Shown: positions 26,022 to 34,550, counted from the first letter of the stretch. The stretch is DNA of 64,000 nt from Streptomyces sp. CGMCC 4.7035 (GCF_031583065.1 NZ_CP134053.1:2852001-2916000); one strand, 5' to 3'. Numbers and translations: made by a program. The notes: generated from the letters alone by a model not told the origin.

Positions 26022-26447
26022 TCACCCTTCGGCGAGGAAGTGCGCCAGCAAGCGGTCGAAGTCGCTGTGGCCGAGCTCGGGCCCCCGGGGCACCACTGCC
26101 TCCGTTTCCTGCAGGAACGCCTTGAATTCCTGCGCTGGGGCCTTGAGCAGGGCCGTACCGGATGGCGGGTTGAGAAGGATGTACAAGTCGCGGCAGCCCT
26201 CCTCGCCGGTGGGCCATATGCGAACGTCTCCCTCGCCGGCGGGGCCCTCCAGGCCGTCGATCAGCAAATCGCGCCCGATGATCCATTCCACCGGCTCGTC
26301 GCTGTCGACATCGGTGGTGAATGCGGCATGGACCACGTAGGGATCACTCGGCTCGTACCGAAGATTCATGATCATGGGCAAGGACGTCGCATGCACGCCG
26401 ACAAGCTTCACAGGTAGCCCCTGGATCACAGTTCTCAATGACTTCAT
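26022..26447 (-). CDS. SsgA-like protein (SALP), sporulation/cell-division regulator family
   Basis: 141 aa. The SsgA family core is clear: MNLRYEPSDPYVVHAAFTT, PVEWIIGRDLLIDGLEGPAG, GDVRIWPTGEEGCRDLYILL and SGTALLKAPAQEFKAFLQET, ending in EAVVPRGPE. SsgA-like proteins occur only in sporulating actinomycetes and help place septa and remodel peptidoglycan during sporulation. AGGAG lies before ATG 26447. The N-terminus is about 20 residues longer than the shortest family members. A second SALP gene lies 1 kb away (27385-27807). It is alone in its transcript as far as can be seen. Confidence 0.85.
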   Translation of the reverse strand: MKSLRTVIQGLPVKLVGVHATSLPMIMNLRYEPSDPYVVHAAFTTDVDSDEPVEWIIGRDLLIDGLEGPAGEGDVRIWPTGEEGCRDLYILLNPPSGTALLKAPAQEFKAFLQETEAVVPRGPELGHSDFDRLLAHFLAEG

Positions 26448-27014
26448 TGGGTCTTACTCCTGGTGCTTCGAGTCATCCGGGGAGGGCCATCGGAAGGGCT
26501 GTCGTCGGATTCAGAGGGGCTGCACAGAGACGCGGTTACTGCGAGGACCGGTGGCGGTCGGCACGAGGACACCCGCAGGAGCAGTTCTTCATGCCGTCGC
26601 ACGGGCCCGGCCGACGGGAGCAGGCGAGGCCACCACTGCCGGCCGGGGCCATCACGGAGATGTGGCCAACGGTGGTTGCCGGACAAAGGGCGCCCTTGGC
26701 CTCAGCGATCGACGCTGTACCGGTCGTGGTTGTAGTGAACCGACTCGTCACGGTCCCCACCTCGACGCCGGCCGTGGTTGTCATCCCACACGTAGCTGAC
26801 GCCGCGGCCACAACCGCAGTCTGTGTAAGGGTCCCAGCGACTGCAACGCGGCTGAGACAACCCCTGAAGGGCTCGACTGCAGAACCGCTCCGTAAGGTGT
26901 TTGGCGGTTCGGAAGAGTGGGGTGTGGCTCTGAAGTCGCTTGCCCCCGGAACCACCATCGCAGGGCCGGCGGATACCGGCCCTTCTGGCCGCGTCACTCG
27001 TCGCAGGCCGACCG
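26448..27014 (-). other. 567-base stretch with a possible relic of a His/Asp/Arg-rich protein
   Basis: On the minus strand, ending at TGA 26702-26704, a frame reads SRWDPYTDCGCGRGVSYVWD, then a stretch with DNHGRRRGGDRDESVHYNHD and RYSVDR at the end. Its composition and the DR-rich, His-rich tail resemble the secreted protein at 28053-28466 (YRHDRNRCEHDGGGRHHH). I could not find an ATG, signal peptide or binding site in this frame, so it is probably the 3' remnant of a related gene. The remainder of the gap shows nothing. Confidence 0.3.
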
Positions 27015-27344
27015 TCAGCGCAAGGGTGAGTCCACGGTGGGAGTCAGGAGGGTCTCGTCGAGGCCGACGATCTGGCTGATGTCGAAGCCCTCCATGTCCG
27101 CGCGGAATTCAGGACTCGACAGGTATGCCTCCAGCCGCTCCTGCACGTCGTCGGCGTCCTTGTAGGAAACGAGGGCGTACAGCCGGGGGGTGTCGCTTGC
27201 GGGCGCCGCGGGCACCGTCCAGACGCCGTGGGTGGTGATCCGGTGCTTGGCCATACCGGGAATGTGCTGGGCCCAGATCTTCTCGTAGGCGGTGAGCGCG
27301 TCGGAGCTGCGCAGGGTGTAGACGCGAAGCTGGTACTGGGACAT
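27015..27344 (-). CDS. NIPSNAP-family protein
   Basis: 109 aa. The family pattern is visible: YQLRVYTLRSSDALTAYEKI at the N-terminus, WAQHIPGMAKHRITTHGVWT, then LYALVSYKDADDVQERLEAY and a short hydrophobic/acidic end. NIPSNAP proteins are small ferredoxin-like dimers of poorly known function, often near oxidoreductases. AAGGA precedes ATG 27344. The gene follows the SALP gene at 27385-27807 by 40 bases on the same strand, so the two probably share a transcript; why a NIPSNAP protein should be linked to a sporulation regulator is unclear. Confidence 0.8.
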   Translation of the reverse strand: MSQYQLRVYTLRSSDALTAYEKIWAQHIPGMAKHRITTHGVWTVPAAPASDTPRLYALVSYKDADDVQERLEAYLSSPEFRADMEGFDISQIVGLDETLLTPTVDSPLR

Positions 27345-27384
27345 GACACTGGTTCCTTTACTTCTGAGCATGGATGGTCGGCGG

Positions 27385-27807
27385 TCAGCCGTGGGGGAGG
27401 AGGTGTGCCAGTTCGGCATCCCAGTCGATGAGTCCGGACTCGGTACCCCGTGGCACCAGAGCCTCCGTGTCCTCAAGGAAGGACGAGATGTCCTGCACGG
27501 GCACCTTGAGCAAGGCGGTGCCCGCGGAAGACGCGAGGGCGATGTAGATCGACTCGTCACCCCGCCCTGCGGCCGACCAGATCCGGACGTCCGCGTGGCC
27601 TGCGGAACCCTCCAGCCCGTCAGCCAGAAGATCCCGCCCCAGGACCCATTCGACCGGCTCGTCACAGTCGACGAAGAAGGCGGCACGGACGACATAGGGA
27701 TCAGCGGGCTCGTAGCGCAGACGTACGCAGAGGGGCAATGAGCAGGCGTGCGAGACGACCAGTTGCACGGCCACCCGCCGTTCTACGGCTTTCAAGGACT
27801 TCTTCAT
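27385..27807 (-). CDS. SsgA-like protein (SALP), second copy
   Basis: 140 aa. It matches the 26022-26447 product through most of its length: LRYEPADPYVVRAAFFVD, PVEWVLGRDLLADGLEGSAG, ADVRIWSAAGRGDESIYIAL, SAGTALLKVPVQDISSFLED and TEALVPRGTE. The two look like a recent duplication. AGGAG lies before ATG 27807. It heads a two-gene unit with the NIPSNAP gene. SALP family members act with partners to localise septation or degrade peptidoglycan during spore formation; which branch these belong to cannot be told from sequence alone. Confidence 0.85.
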   Translation of the reverse strand: MKKSLKAVERRVAVQLVVSHACSLPLCVRLRYEPADPYVVRAAFFVDCDEPVEWVLGRDLLADGLEGSAGHADVRIWSAAGRGDESIYIALASSAGTALLKVPVQDISSFLEDTEALVPRGTESGLIDWDAELAHLLPHG

Positions 27808-28052
27808 CGGCTTCGGCTCCTGTGTATGGGGCTCGGCGGTGCCTCACACCGGCCTGTGGCGAAGAGGCGGCGCGGGCGCAGGCGGTGCAGCAGGGCGCGG
27901 GCACCGGACGGCGCTGGCGCACCGCATGAGGTGTGGCTCTGCATTCACTCGGCCGGCAGTCGGGGACGCCGCCCCCGACCGTCAGACGGGTCCCCGCCGC
28001 CGGCAGGGACGGGGCGGAGGGGAACTGCTTGTGCTCATGGCCGAGACCCGTC

Positions 28053-28466
28053 TCACCGGTCGTCGCGGCTCAGGTCATGGTGGTGCCTGCCCCCGCCGTC
28101 GTGCTCGCAGCGGTTCCTGTCGTGGCGGTAGGACCTGTCGGACGTCCAGCCGTGTCCCTCGCCCTCCCAGCGGTAGAAGTGACCATCGCGGTAGTAGAGA
28201 CCGTCGCAGTCGTGCCGGGTCGAATCGGTGCCGTGGCGGTCCTGGTGCCAGCCGCGGGTCTCGTCGCAGGAGTAGCCCTGCTCGAGCAGGTAGCCGACAC
28301 CGTGGTCCCAGCTGTAGTCAGCGGTCACGGCCCCGTCGGTCGGGTGCTGGGCGTGCGCGGACGCAAGGGGCGCGGCCGAAGCAGTGCCACCGGCACCGAG
28401 AACGGCGGCACCGGCGACCGCGACGGAGGAGACAGTGAGGGCGATGCGCTTCGCGAGCTTGTTCAT
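28053..28466 (-). CDS. small secreted His/Asp/Arg/Tyr-rich protein
   Basis: 137 aa. A Sec-type signal peptide (MNKLAKRIALTVSSVAVAGA, then AVLGAGGTASAAP) is cleaved near residue 32. The mature part has a core with two Cys (GYSCDETRGWHQDRHG, DCDGLYYRDGHFYRW) and a strongly charged tail, RHDRNRCEHDGGGRHHHD. A GGAAGG binding site precedes ATG 28466. No family recognised; the His/Asp clusters could bind metal. Two near-perfect copies of the CYP102-type operator lie 86-136 bases upstream, which is the main clue to regulation. Confidence 0.75.
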   Translation of the reverse strand: MNKLAKRIALTVSSVAVAGAAVLGAGGTASAAPLASAHAQHPTDGAVTADYSWDHGVGYLLEQGYSCDETRGWHQDRHGTDSTRHDCDGLYYRDGHFYRWEGEGHGWTSDRSYRHDRNRCEHDGGGRHHHDLSRDDR

Positions 28467-28551
28467 GATCTTTCCTTCCCGAGGGGGTGATCTGCGCCAA
28501 CGGCGGTTCTGCCAGGCGATGTATGACGCCCGGTGTGGTCCGAGCGAGCAG

Positions 28552-28602
28552 TTCCATACGTCGTATGGAAGCGCGCTTTCATTGTTACCATACGTCGTAT
28601 GG
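28552..28602 (-). promoter_or_regulatory. paired TetR-type operators upstream of the secreted-protein gene
   Basis: 28552-28570 is TTCCATACG-T-CGTATGGAA, with perfect 9-base arms. 28588-28602 is CCATACG-T-CGTATGG, with perfect 7-base arms. The centres are 34 bases apart. The arms equal the consensus of the four sites at 21319-21450, so the repressor at 21445-22146 is the obvious candidate. These are better palindromes than those next to the repressor itself. Confidence 0.7.
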
Positions 28603-29219
28603 AAATGTCGAAGTAACGAAGGTAACCGTTCACCGGCTGGCACAAGCGCCAACAGATGTCGCTCTTCAGGAGCTGCCCCATGCCGGCTCCCTCGGCACGC
28701 TGGCCTTCCTTGCCTTGGCCGCGGCAGTGTGTGTCCACCCGGCGCACGCGCCAGGACGCGCTCGGGTTGGCCGGACGGGCGGGACGGCGGCCAGAGTGGG
28801 ACCTGGTGATCGGTGGCTTCACCGGCACGGAGATCGCCGTAGCCCGCGGAGTGAGGTCTCGAAGTCACGGATGCATCCAGTACGCCGCAGCGGCGGGTTT
28901 GCGATCGTCAGAAGGCGGGACGAGTATTTTTTTTACGGCGTGATGACCGGGGCACCCCCTGATGCCGACACCGTCGATGCAGCGCCCCCGTCTGGTTACG
29001 CCCACGCTCACAGCCGACAAGCGTCACCGTGAAGGAAGCGGCGCAGCGAACAGGACCGAACCTGCTCATTCGGTGGCCTGGCCGGGGCGACGGATGGGGC
29101 ATCCGGCCCCGTCGCCCTGACGGGAGGCTTGAGAAACCGGCCCATGGCTTCATGACCGAGGCTGGATGACCGGGTCGATGGTCGCCGTGGGGCGGAGGCA
29201 GAGCGGAAGGAGTCTGCCC
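28603..29219. other. 617-base intergenic stretch; contains a hairpin and a T-run
   Basis: No gene is convincing on either strand. A run of eight T at 28927-28934 is unusual at this GC content. A hairpin of GGGCGACGG (29085-29093) and CCGTCGCCC (29109-29117) lies about 100 bases before the ferredoxin gene and could be a terminator or leader structure. GGAAGGA just upstream of 29220 is the ferredoxin ribosome binding site. Confidence 0.45.
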
Positions 29220-29438
29220 ATGCGGATCGTCGTGGACCTGAATCGGTGTCAGGGATACGCGCAATGCGTGTATCTGGCGCACGAGGTCTTCAGGTTGAGC
29301 GGCCAGGAGGCGCTCACGTATGAGCCGAACCCCGATGACGAGCGGCGCCTGCAGGTCCAGCGAGCTGCTGCGGCGTGCCCGGTGCAGGCGATCGTGATCG
29401 ACCGCGTGGACGGCGCGGAGCGGGGCGAGACGTCATGA
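29220..29438 (+). CDS. [3Fe-4S] ferredoxin for cytochrome P450
   Basis: 72 aa. The cluster ligands are C10 and C16 in CQGYAQC and C53 in ACPVQAI, the CxxXxxC...CP pattern of actinobacterial P450 ferredoxins with one Cys replaced (here by Tyr13), giving a [3Fe-4S] centre. GGAAGGA lies upstream of ATG 29220. Its stop overlaps the reductase start (ATGA). It should carry electrons from the 29435-30838 reductase to the P450 at 30890-32164. Confidence 0.9.
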   Translation: MRIVVDLNRCQGYAQCVYLAHEVFRLSGQEALTYEPNPDDERRLQVQRAAAACPVQAIVIDRVDGAERGETS

Positions 29439-30838
29439 CTTTGCGGGCAACGGTCGCAGAGCTGGTGCGGGAGTTCCGGGCCAGCGGCCGGATCGTCATC
29501 GTGGGTGCTTCTCTGGCCGGGCTGCGGGCCGCGGAGACGCTGCGCGAGGAGGGCTTCACCGGCTCCCTGACCATCATCGGGGACGAGGCGTACGAGCCCT
29601 ACGACCGTCCGCCGCTGTCCAAGCAGGTACTCAAGGGCTGGGTGCCGGCCGACCACACGAAGCTGCCCCGCATGCGAGAAGTGGATGCGGACTGGCGGCT
29701 CGGGGTGGCCGCCGTCGGGCTGGACCGGGACACCAAGCAGGTGCGCCTGGCCGACGGGGAGCAGGTGCCGTACGACCGGTTGCTGATCGCGACGGGCACC
29801 CGCGCGCGGCAGTGGCCGAACCTGGCCGAAGCGGCGCTGCACGGGGTGCACACGATCCGCTCGCGTGATGATGCGGAGCAGTTGCAAAAGGCGCTGGCCG
29901 AGCCGCCGTCGCGGGTCCTGGTCATTGGCGCCGGGTTCATCGGGTCCGAAGTGGCTTCTGTCTGCCGGGAGCTCGACATCCCGGTGACCGTCGTCGAGCG
30001 GGGTTCGGCGCCGCTGGTCGGTGCGCTGGGCGGGGTGATCGGGGAGATCGCCGCGCAGATGCAGCGTGATCACGGCGTGGACCTGCGCTGCGGGCTGGGC
30101 GTGTCGTCGCTGGAGGGCGACTCCGAAGGGCATGTGCGGCGTGCGCGCCTGTCCGACGGAACTACTGTCGACGCTGATGTGGTGGTGGCCTCGCTGGGGT
30201 CGATCCGGAACGTGGAGTGGCTGGAGGGCTCGGGGCTGGCGGCCGGTTTCTGGGGCGTGGGGTGCGACGCCGGTGGTCGGGCCTTCGACATCAACGGTGT
30301 GGTCACCGACAGCATCTACGTGGCTGGTGACGTGGCGCGTGCGCCGCATGTGCTGTACGAGTACCAGTTCCTGGCGATGGAGCACTGGGACAACGCCGTT
30401 TTCGGTGCCGAGGTCGCGGCGCACAACATGGTGAACCTGGAGCCCCACTATCGTCCGCATCTGCTGCTGCCCGGCTTCTGGTCCGGTCAGTTCGGCGTGA
30501 ACATCAAGTCCGTCGGGGTGCCGCCGTTCGGTGACGAGATCGTCTTCACCCAGGGGTCCGTCGCGGACCGCCGTTTCGCTGCCGCCTACGGTCACCGGGG
30601 CCGCATCGTCGCGGCCGTTACCTTCGATCACGGCAAGTGGCTGGAGTACTACGGGAAGCTGATCGAGCAATCGGGTCCGTTCCCGCCTCCACCGGTGGGC
30701 TGGGACCAGCCGCCCGACATGAAGCCGGTGCCGGCAGAGTTCCCGGACCCGAGGGTCCCCACTGCGATCCCCGACGTCGTCCTGACCGGACACGCCCCGA
30801 GCGAGCGGACGGCCGAGTTCCGGCCGCGCCGCCACTGA
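29435..30838 (+). CDS. FAD-dependent NAD(P)H ferredoxin reductase
   Basis: 467 aa. The FAD-binding motif RIVIVGASLAGLRAAETLRE is near residue 18. The NAD(P)H motif VLVIGAGFIGSEVASVCREL is near residue 165 and the second FAD motif SIYVAGDVARAP near 295. It is longer than putidaredoxin reductase (about 420 aa) by some 50 C-terminal residues rich in Pro and charge. It is coupled to the ferredoxin gene by ATGA. Role: reduce the ferredoxin for the P450 in the same operon. Confidence 0.9.
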   Translation: MTLRATVAELVREFRASGRIVIVGASLAGLRAAETLREEGFTGSLTIIGDEAYEPYDRPPLSKQVLKGWVPADHTKLPRMREVDADWRLGVAAVGLDRDTKQVRLADGEQVPYDRLLIATGTRARQWPNLAEAALHGVHTIRSRDDAEQLQKALAEPPSRVLVIGAGFIGSEVASVCRELDIPVTVVERGSAPLVGALGGVIGEIAAQMQRDHGVDLRCGLGVSSLEGDSEGHVRRARLSDGTTVDADVVVASLGSIRNVEWLEGSGLAAGFWGVGCDAGGRAFDINGVVTDSIYVAGDVARAPHVLYEYQFLAMEHWDNAVFGAEVAAHNMVNLEPHYRPHLLLPGFWSGQFGVNIKSVGVPPFGDEIVFTQGSVADRRFAAAYGHRGRIVAAVTFDHGKWLEYYGKLIEQSGPFPPPPVGWDQPPDMKPVPAEFPDPRVPTAIPDVVLTGHAPSERTAEFRPRRH

Positions 30839-30889
30839 CGCGCGCGTCGGGGCGGACAGCATCGACTAGAGAAGAGGGAGGGGAGCCTC

Positions 30890-32164
30890 GTGGTCGAGGA
30901 AACCCCCTGGCAGCAGGCCCTCCGCTACGCCAACCGCGCCAACCCGTACCCGTTCTACGAGGAACTGCGCAAGACACCGGTGGCGCGGCAGCCGGACGGC
31001 ACCTACGTCGTGAGCACCTACCGGGAGATCGTCACGCTGCTGCACGACCCCCGGGTCAGCTCGGATCCACGCAAGTGCCCCGTCCCGGCCGCGGCCCCGG
31101 CCGAGGGAGCGGTGGAGGCGGAGGCCGAGCCGATCACGGAGGCGGTCATCTCTTTGGAGCCGAACATCATCACCCAGGATCCACCCGAGCACGATCGAGA
31201 TCGCCGGATGATGACGCCGCATTTCGTCGGCCCTCCCCATTCCCCTCACCTGATCTCCGACCTTGAACCCGAGATCCGCCGCATCGTGGCCGGGCTCCTG
31301 GACGACATGCAAGGCAAGACCCGGATCGATGCCGTCGACGACTTCGCCTACCCCCTGCCGGTGACGGTGATCTGCAAGGTGCTGGGCGTGCCACTGGAGG
31401 ACGAGTCACGCTTCCACCGCTGGATCGAAACGGCCCTGGACGCTTTGGACTTCGGCCCCGAGGCCGCCTCCGAAGAGATGCAGAGCCGGCTGGCCGGGGG
31501 GCGGCAGGCCGTGCAGGAGTTCGGGCAGTTCGCAGCGGATCTGCTCGACCGGTACGCCCGGCAGCCCGGCCCGGGCATGCTCTCGGCGCTGGTGAACGAG
31601 GACGGTCCGGAGGAACGGATGTCCCAGGGCGTGCTCGCGAGCAACGCCCTGCTCCTGATCTTCGCGGGACACGAGACCACGGTCAACCTCATCGCCCACA
31701 GCGTGCTCACCCTGCTGCGCCACCCCGACGCGCTCGAAAGGCTGCGCCACCGGCCCGAACTGATCGTGCCCGCGGTGGAGGAGCTGCTGCGCTTCGAGTC
31801 GTCGGTGCAGTTCTGGCACACCCGATCCGCCCTGGAAGACATCGACATCGCCGGCACCACCATCCCGAAGGGGGCGCCGATCTTCCTGGCGTACGGCTCG
31901 GCGAACCGCGACCCGGAACGGTTCACCGACCCCGACGTTCTCGACCTCGAACGCCGCGACAACCAGCACCTCGGATTCAGCCAGGGCATCCACTTCTGCT
32001 TCGGCGCCCCGCTCGCGCGGCTCGAGGTCCAGATCGCGGTCGGCGAGTTCGTCCGCCGGGTGCAGAACCCCCGGCTGGTCGAGGACCCGCCGCCGTACCG
32101 GCACAACCAGATCTTCCGCGGACCGCGACACGTCCTCGTCGACATCGACGGCATCCGCGACTGA
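30890..32164 (+). CDS. cytochrome P450 (class I, bacterial)
   Basis: 424 aa. The I-helix oxygen-binding motif LLIFAGHETT is near residue 260, the K-helix ExxR is EELLRF near 298, and the heme loop LGFSQGIHFCFGAPLAR has the ligand C370. Start is GTG 30890 with GGGAGG upstream. It sits in an operon with its own ferredoxin, reductase and an alcohol dehydrogenase, so the product is probably an alcohol then oxidised by the next enzyme. The substrate cannot be told from sequence; QFWHTR after the ExxR region is a substrate-contacting segment in many family members. Confidence 0.92.
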   Translation: MVEETPWQQALRYANRANPYPFYEELRKTPVARQPDGTYVVSTYREIVTLLHDPRVSSDPRKCPVPAAAPAEGAVEAEAEPITEAVISLEPNIITQDPPEHDRDRRMMTPHFVGPPHSPHLISDLEPEIRRIVAGLLDDMQGKTRIDAVDDFAYPLPVTVICKVLGVPLEDESRFHRWIETALDALDFGPEAASEEMQSRLAGGRQAVQEFGQFAADLLDRYARQPGPGMLSALVNEDGPEERMSQGVLASNALLLIFAGHETTVNLIAHSVLTLLRHPDALERLRHRPELIVPAVEELLRFESSVQFWHTRSALEDIDIAGTTIPKGAPIFLAYGSANRDPERFTDPDVLDLERRDNQHLGFSQGIHFCFGAPLARLEVQIAVGEFVRRVQNPRLVEDPPPYRHNQIFRGPRHVLVDIDGIRD

Positions 32165-32188
32165 CCAGTGTGTGCCTGAAGGATCGCC

Positions 32189-33232
32189 ATGCGGGCTTTT
32201 CAACTCGTCGGCTGGCGGCAACCGCCAGAGCTGCGCGAGGTGCCGGTACCCGGGCCCGGCCCTGGCCAGGTCCTGGTGAAGGTCGCAGGTGCCGGTGCCT
32301 GCCACTCCGATCTGCACATCATGCAGGCACCCGTACCGCTGCCCGGCTTCACGAACCTTCCCTTCACACTCGGCCACGAGAACGCCGGGTGGGTGGAGCA
32401 GCTGGGACCGGGCGTCACTGGCTTCGCGCCCGGGGACCCTGTGATCGTCTACGGCGCCTGGGGCTGCGGAGGGTGCGCCAACTGCCGTGAGGGCAGGGAA
32501 AACTACTGCCAGAACCTCGGTGGTCAAGGCCCGGGTCTGAGAGGCGGTCACGACGGCGGCATGGCCGAGTATTTGTTGGTCCCGGCGGCGCGCTACCTGA
32601 TACCGCTCGGCGCCCTCGACCCCCGTCAGGCCGCCCCGCTCAGCGACGCCGGACTGACCAGCTATCACGCTGTGAAGCGGTCGCTGCACCTGCTGGGACC
32701 GGGCTCGACCGCGGTCGTGATCGGGGCCGGCGGCCTGGGCCAGATGACCATCCAGATCCTGCGCGCGCTCAGCGCGGCGACCACCGTCGTCGCCGTGGAC
32801 ACCGACGCAGGCAAGCTGGAGACCGCCAAGCGCATGGGCGCCGACGAGGCACTGTTCTCGGGCGACGAGGCGATCACCCGCATCAAGGACATGACGGCGC
32901 AGCAGGGCGCTCAGCTCGTGCTGGACATGGTCGGCATCGACCCGACGCTGCGGATGGCTGCTCAGGTGGCCAGGATGCTCGGCCACCTGACCATTGTCGG
33001 CCTCGGCGGCGGAGCCCTGCCCGTCGACTTCTCCAGCCCGCCGCACGAGTGCTCGGTCGCCTCGCCCTACTGGGGCTCCCTCACCGAACTGATGGAAGTG
33101 ATCACCCTCGCCCAGCAGGACAAGATCAAGATGCTGGTCGAGCACTTCCCCCTGCAACGCGCGAACGAGGCTTACCAGCTCCTGCACGACGGCAGGATTC
33201 AAGGGCGTGCCGTCATCACCCCCCACGGGTGA
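32189..33232 (+). CDS. zinc-dependent alcohol dehydrogenase in the P450 operon
   Basis: 347 aa. Catalytic zinc residues: Cys of GACHSDLHIMQ and His-Glu of GHENAGWVEQLG. Structural zinc Cys: CGGCANCREGRENYC. NAD+ motif: VVIGAGGLGQMTIQILRAL near residue 175. It begins 24 bases after the P450 stop. It resembles secondary-alcohol dehydrogenases of actinobacteria. The pair would turn a C-H bond into an alcohol and then a ketone or aldehyde. Confidence 0.87.
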   Translation: MRAFQLVGWRQPPELREVPVPGPGPGQVLVKVAGAGACHSDLHIMQAPVPLPGFTNLPFTLGHENAGWVEQLGPGVTGFAPGDPVIVYGAWGCGGCANCREGRENYCQNLGGQGPGLRGGHDGGMAEYLLVPAARYLIPLGALDPRQAAPLSDAGLTSYHAVKRSLHLLGPGSTAVVIGAGGLGQMTIQILRALSAATTVVAVDTDAGKLETAKRMGADEALFSGDEAITRIKDMTAQQGAQLVLDMVGIDPTLRMAAQVARMLGHLTIVGLGGGALPVDFSSPPHECSVASPYWGSLTELMEVITLAQQDKIKMLVEHFPLQRANEAYQLLHDGRIQGRAVITPHG

Positions 33233-33303
33233 ATGCGGTCTTCAACGCGAACGGACACTGCGATTGTGTCTGGCCGCCGTCATCCGCGGGGTCCGGCGAA
33301 AAC

Positions 33304-33330
33304 GCCCCTGCTTCCGCAGGACGAAGGGGC
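33304..33330 (+). terminator. hairpin after the P450 operon
   Basis: GCCCCT (33304-33309) pairs with AGGGGC (33325-33330), with an inner CTGC/GCAG stem, about 70 bases after the stop of the dehydrogenase. It is followed by TTGCT but no T-run. Plausible terminator. Confidence 0.45.
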
Positions 33331-33452
33331 TTGCTCGGACTACCCCATGCGCCACGGACCCTCGCCCTCCCCACCGAGCGGCATGAGGCTGATCGGGTGA
33401 CGATGGACATGTAGTGACGTGACCACGCTGCTCACAGAAGGAGGTAGGTGCC

Positions 33453-34130
33453 ATGACATCTCCTTCCGATTCCCCTGGTTCCGTTCCGCCACGTGGCACC
33501 GAGCCACAAGAGGGTCCTGCGGCCGTAGGCATCGCCGCCCTGGCGAACGTGGGCTGGCAGATCCTGCTCACCATGGGCCTCGCCACCATCGCCCTGGGCG
33601 TCATCGCCCTGGTCTGGCCGGGCGAGACGCTCCGCGTCGTCGGCGTGCTCTTCGGCGTCTACCTGCTGGCCACCGGTGTCTTCCAACTCGCCGCCGCCTT
33701 CGGGACCCACGTGCCCCGGCATCTTCGCGTACTGCACTTCATCACCGGCGCGGCCTCCGTCCTGTTGGGACTGGTCTGCTTCCGGGGCCCCCTCGAGTCG
33801 GTCTTCCTGCTCGCCCTGTGGATCGGCTTCAGCTGGCTGCTTCGGGGCACTTTGGAGACGGTCGCGGCGGCGTCCGATCAGACCATGCCGGCGCGCGGCT
33901 GGCACGTGGCCTACGGCATCATCGGCACCATGGCCGGCATCGTGATGATCGTCATGCCGTTCGCCTCCATCGGGACACTCACGCTGGTAGTGGGCGTCAT
34001 GGCCATCGTCGTCGGTCTGACCGAAGTGGTCCGCGCCATCAGGACACGTGTCGAGATCGGTCATCTGGCTGCCGGCACGGCCCCCCAGCGGCGCCCCCTG
34101 TTCCACGCACGTCCGCACGTCCAGCACTGA
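33453..34130 (+). CDS. HdeD-family membrane protein
   Basis: 225 aa with six hydrophobic helices after a 30-residue Pro/Ser-rich N-terminus: ILLTMGLATIALGVIALVWP, VVGVLFGVYLLATGVFQLAA, LHFITGAASVLLGLVCF, VFLLALWIGFSWLLRGTLET, YGIIGTMAGIVMIVMPFASI and LTLVVGVMAIVVGLTEVVRA. DUF308/HdeD proteins are linked to acid resistance in enterics; in Streptomyces the role is unknown. AGGAGG lies 12 bases upstream. Its 3' end and downstream sequence have a decayed second copy at 121-330. Confidence 0.82.
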   Translation: MTSPSDSPGSVPPRGTEPQEGPAAVGIAALANVGWQILLTMGLATIALGVIALVWPGETLRVVGVLFGVYLLATGVFQLAAAFGTHVPRHLRVLHFITGAASVLLGLVCFRGPLESVFLLALWIGFSWLLRGTLETVAAASDQTMPARGWHVAYGIIGTMAGIVMIVMPFASIGTLTLVVGVMAIVVGLTEVVRAIRTRVEIGHLAAGTAPQRRPLFHARPHVQH

Positions 34131-34302
34131 GCGGCGGAGCCGGATCGACCGGGCGTCGGCGAGCGGCGGCATCCCGCCACCTCCGCGGGCGGTCGGCCGG
34201 CGAGCGGTCCTTCACGCTCATCTCGGCGCGGCTGTGATGGCGACGCTGGCGTCGTGCGGCGCGCCCAACTGGGCGGGGCGATCTCGGACATCGGCTCATT
34301 CA

Positions 34303-34490
34303 TCAGGGCGGCAGGCGGCAGCCGAGGTACTCGGTCAGTCCGACGTCCAGGTCCCGCTCGAACATTGACCGGGCGAGGGCGATCAACAACCCGCTCTCGC
34401 CCCGGGTCCTCGCTGTCTGCCAGGTCCGTCCGTTCAAGCTGTGCCCTGCAACCCCGACCGGCCTAGTCAACGATCTTTCGTCTGACGAGG
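34303..34490 (-). pseudogene. C-terminal fragment of an unrecognised protein
   Basis: Upstream of TGA 34303-34305 a minus-strand frame reads GHSLNGRTWQTARTRGESGL, then LIALARSMFERDLDVGLTEY and LGCRLPP. It has helical, protein-like composition but no start codon or binding site, and its left side (34131-34302) holds nothing I can assign. Its 3' part has a weak echo at 270-330 next to the HdeD relic. I cannot name the family. Confidence 0.3.
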
Positions 34491-34550
34491 AAAGGCGCAG
34501 CCGTCGACCCGGGCGAACTCCTCGCTGCGCTTGTGGCGGCCGGATTCCAC

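Noticed and set aside
28927..28934. Run of eight T as a possible terminator tail
   Set aside because: No GC-rich hairpin directly precedes it on the plus strand.
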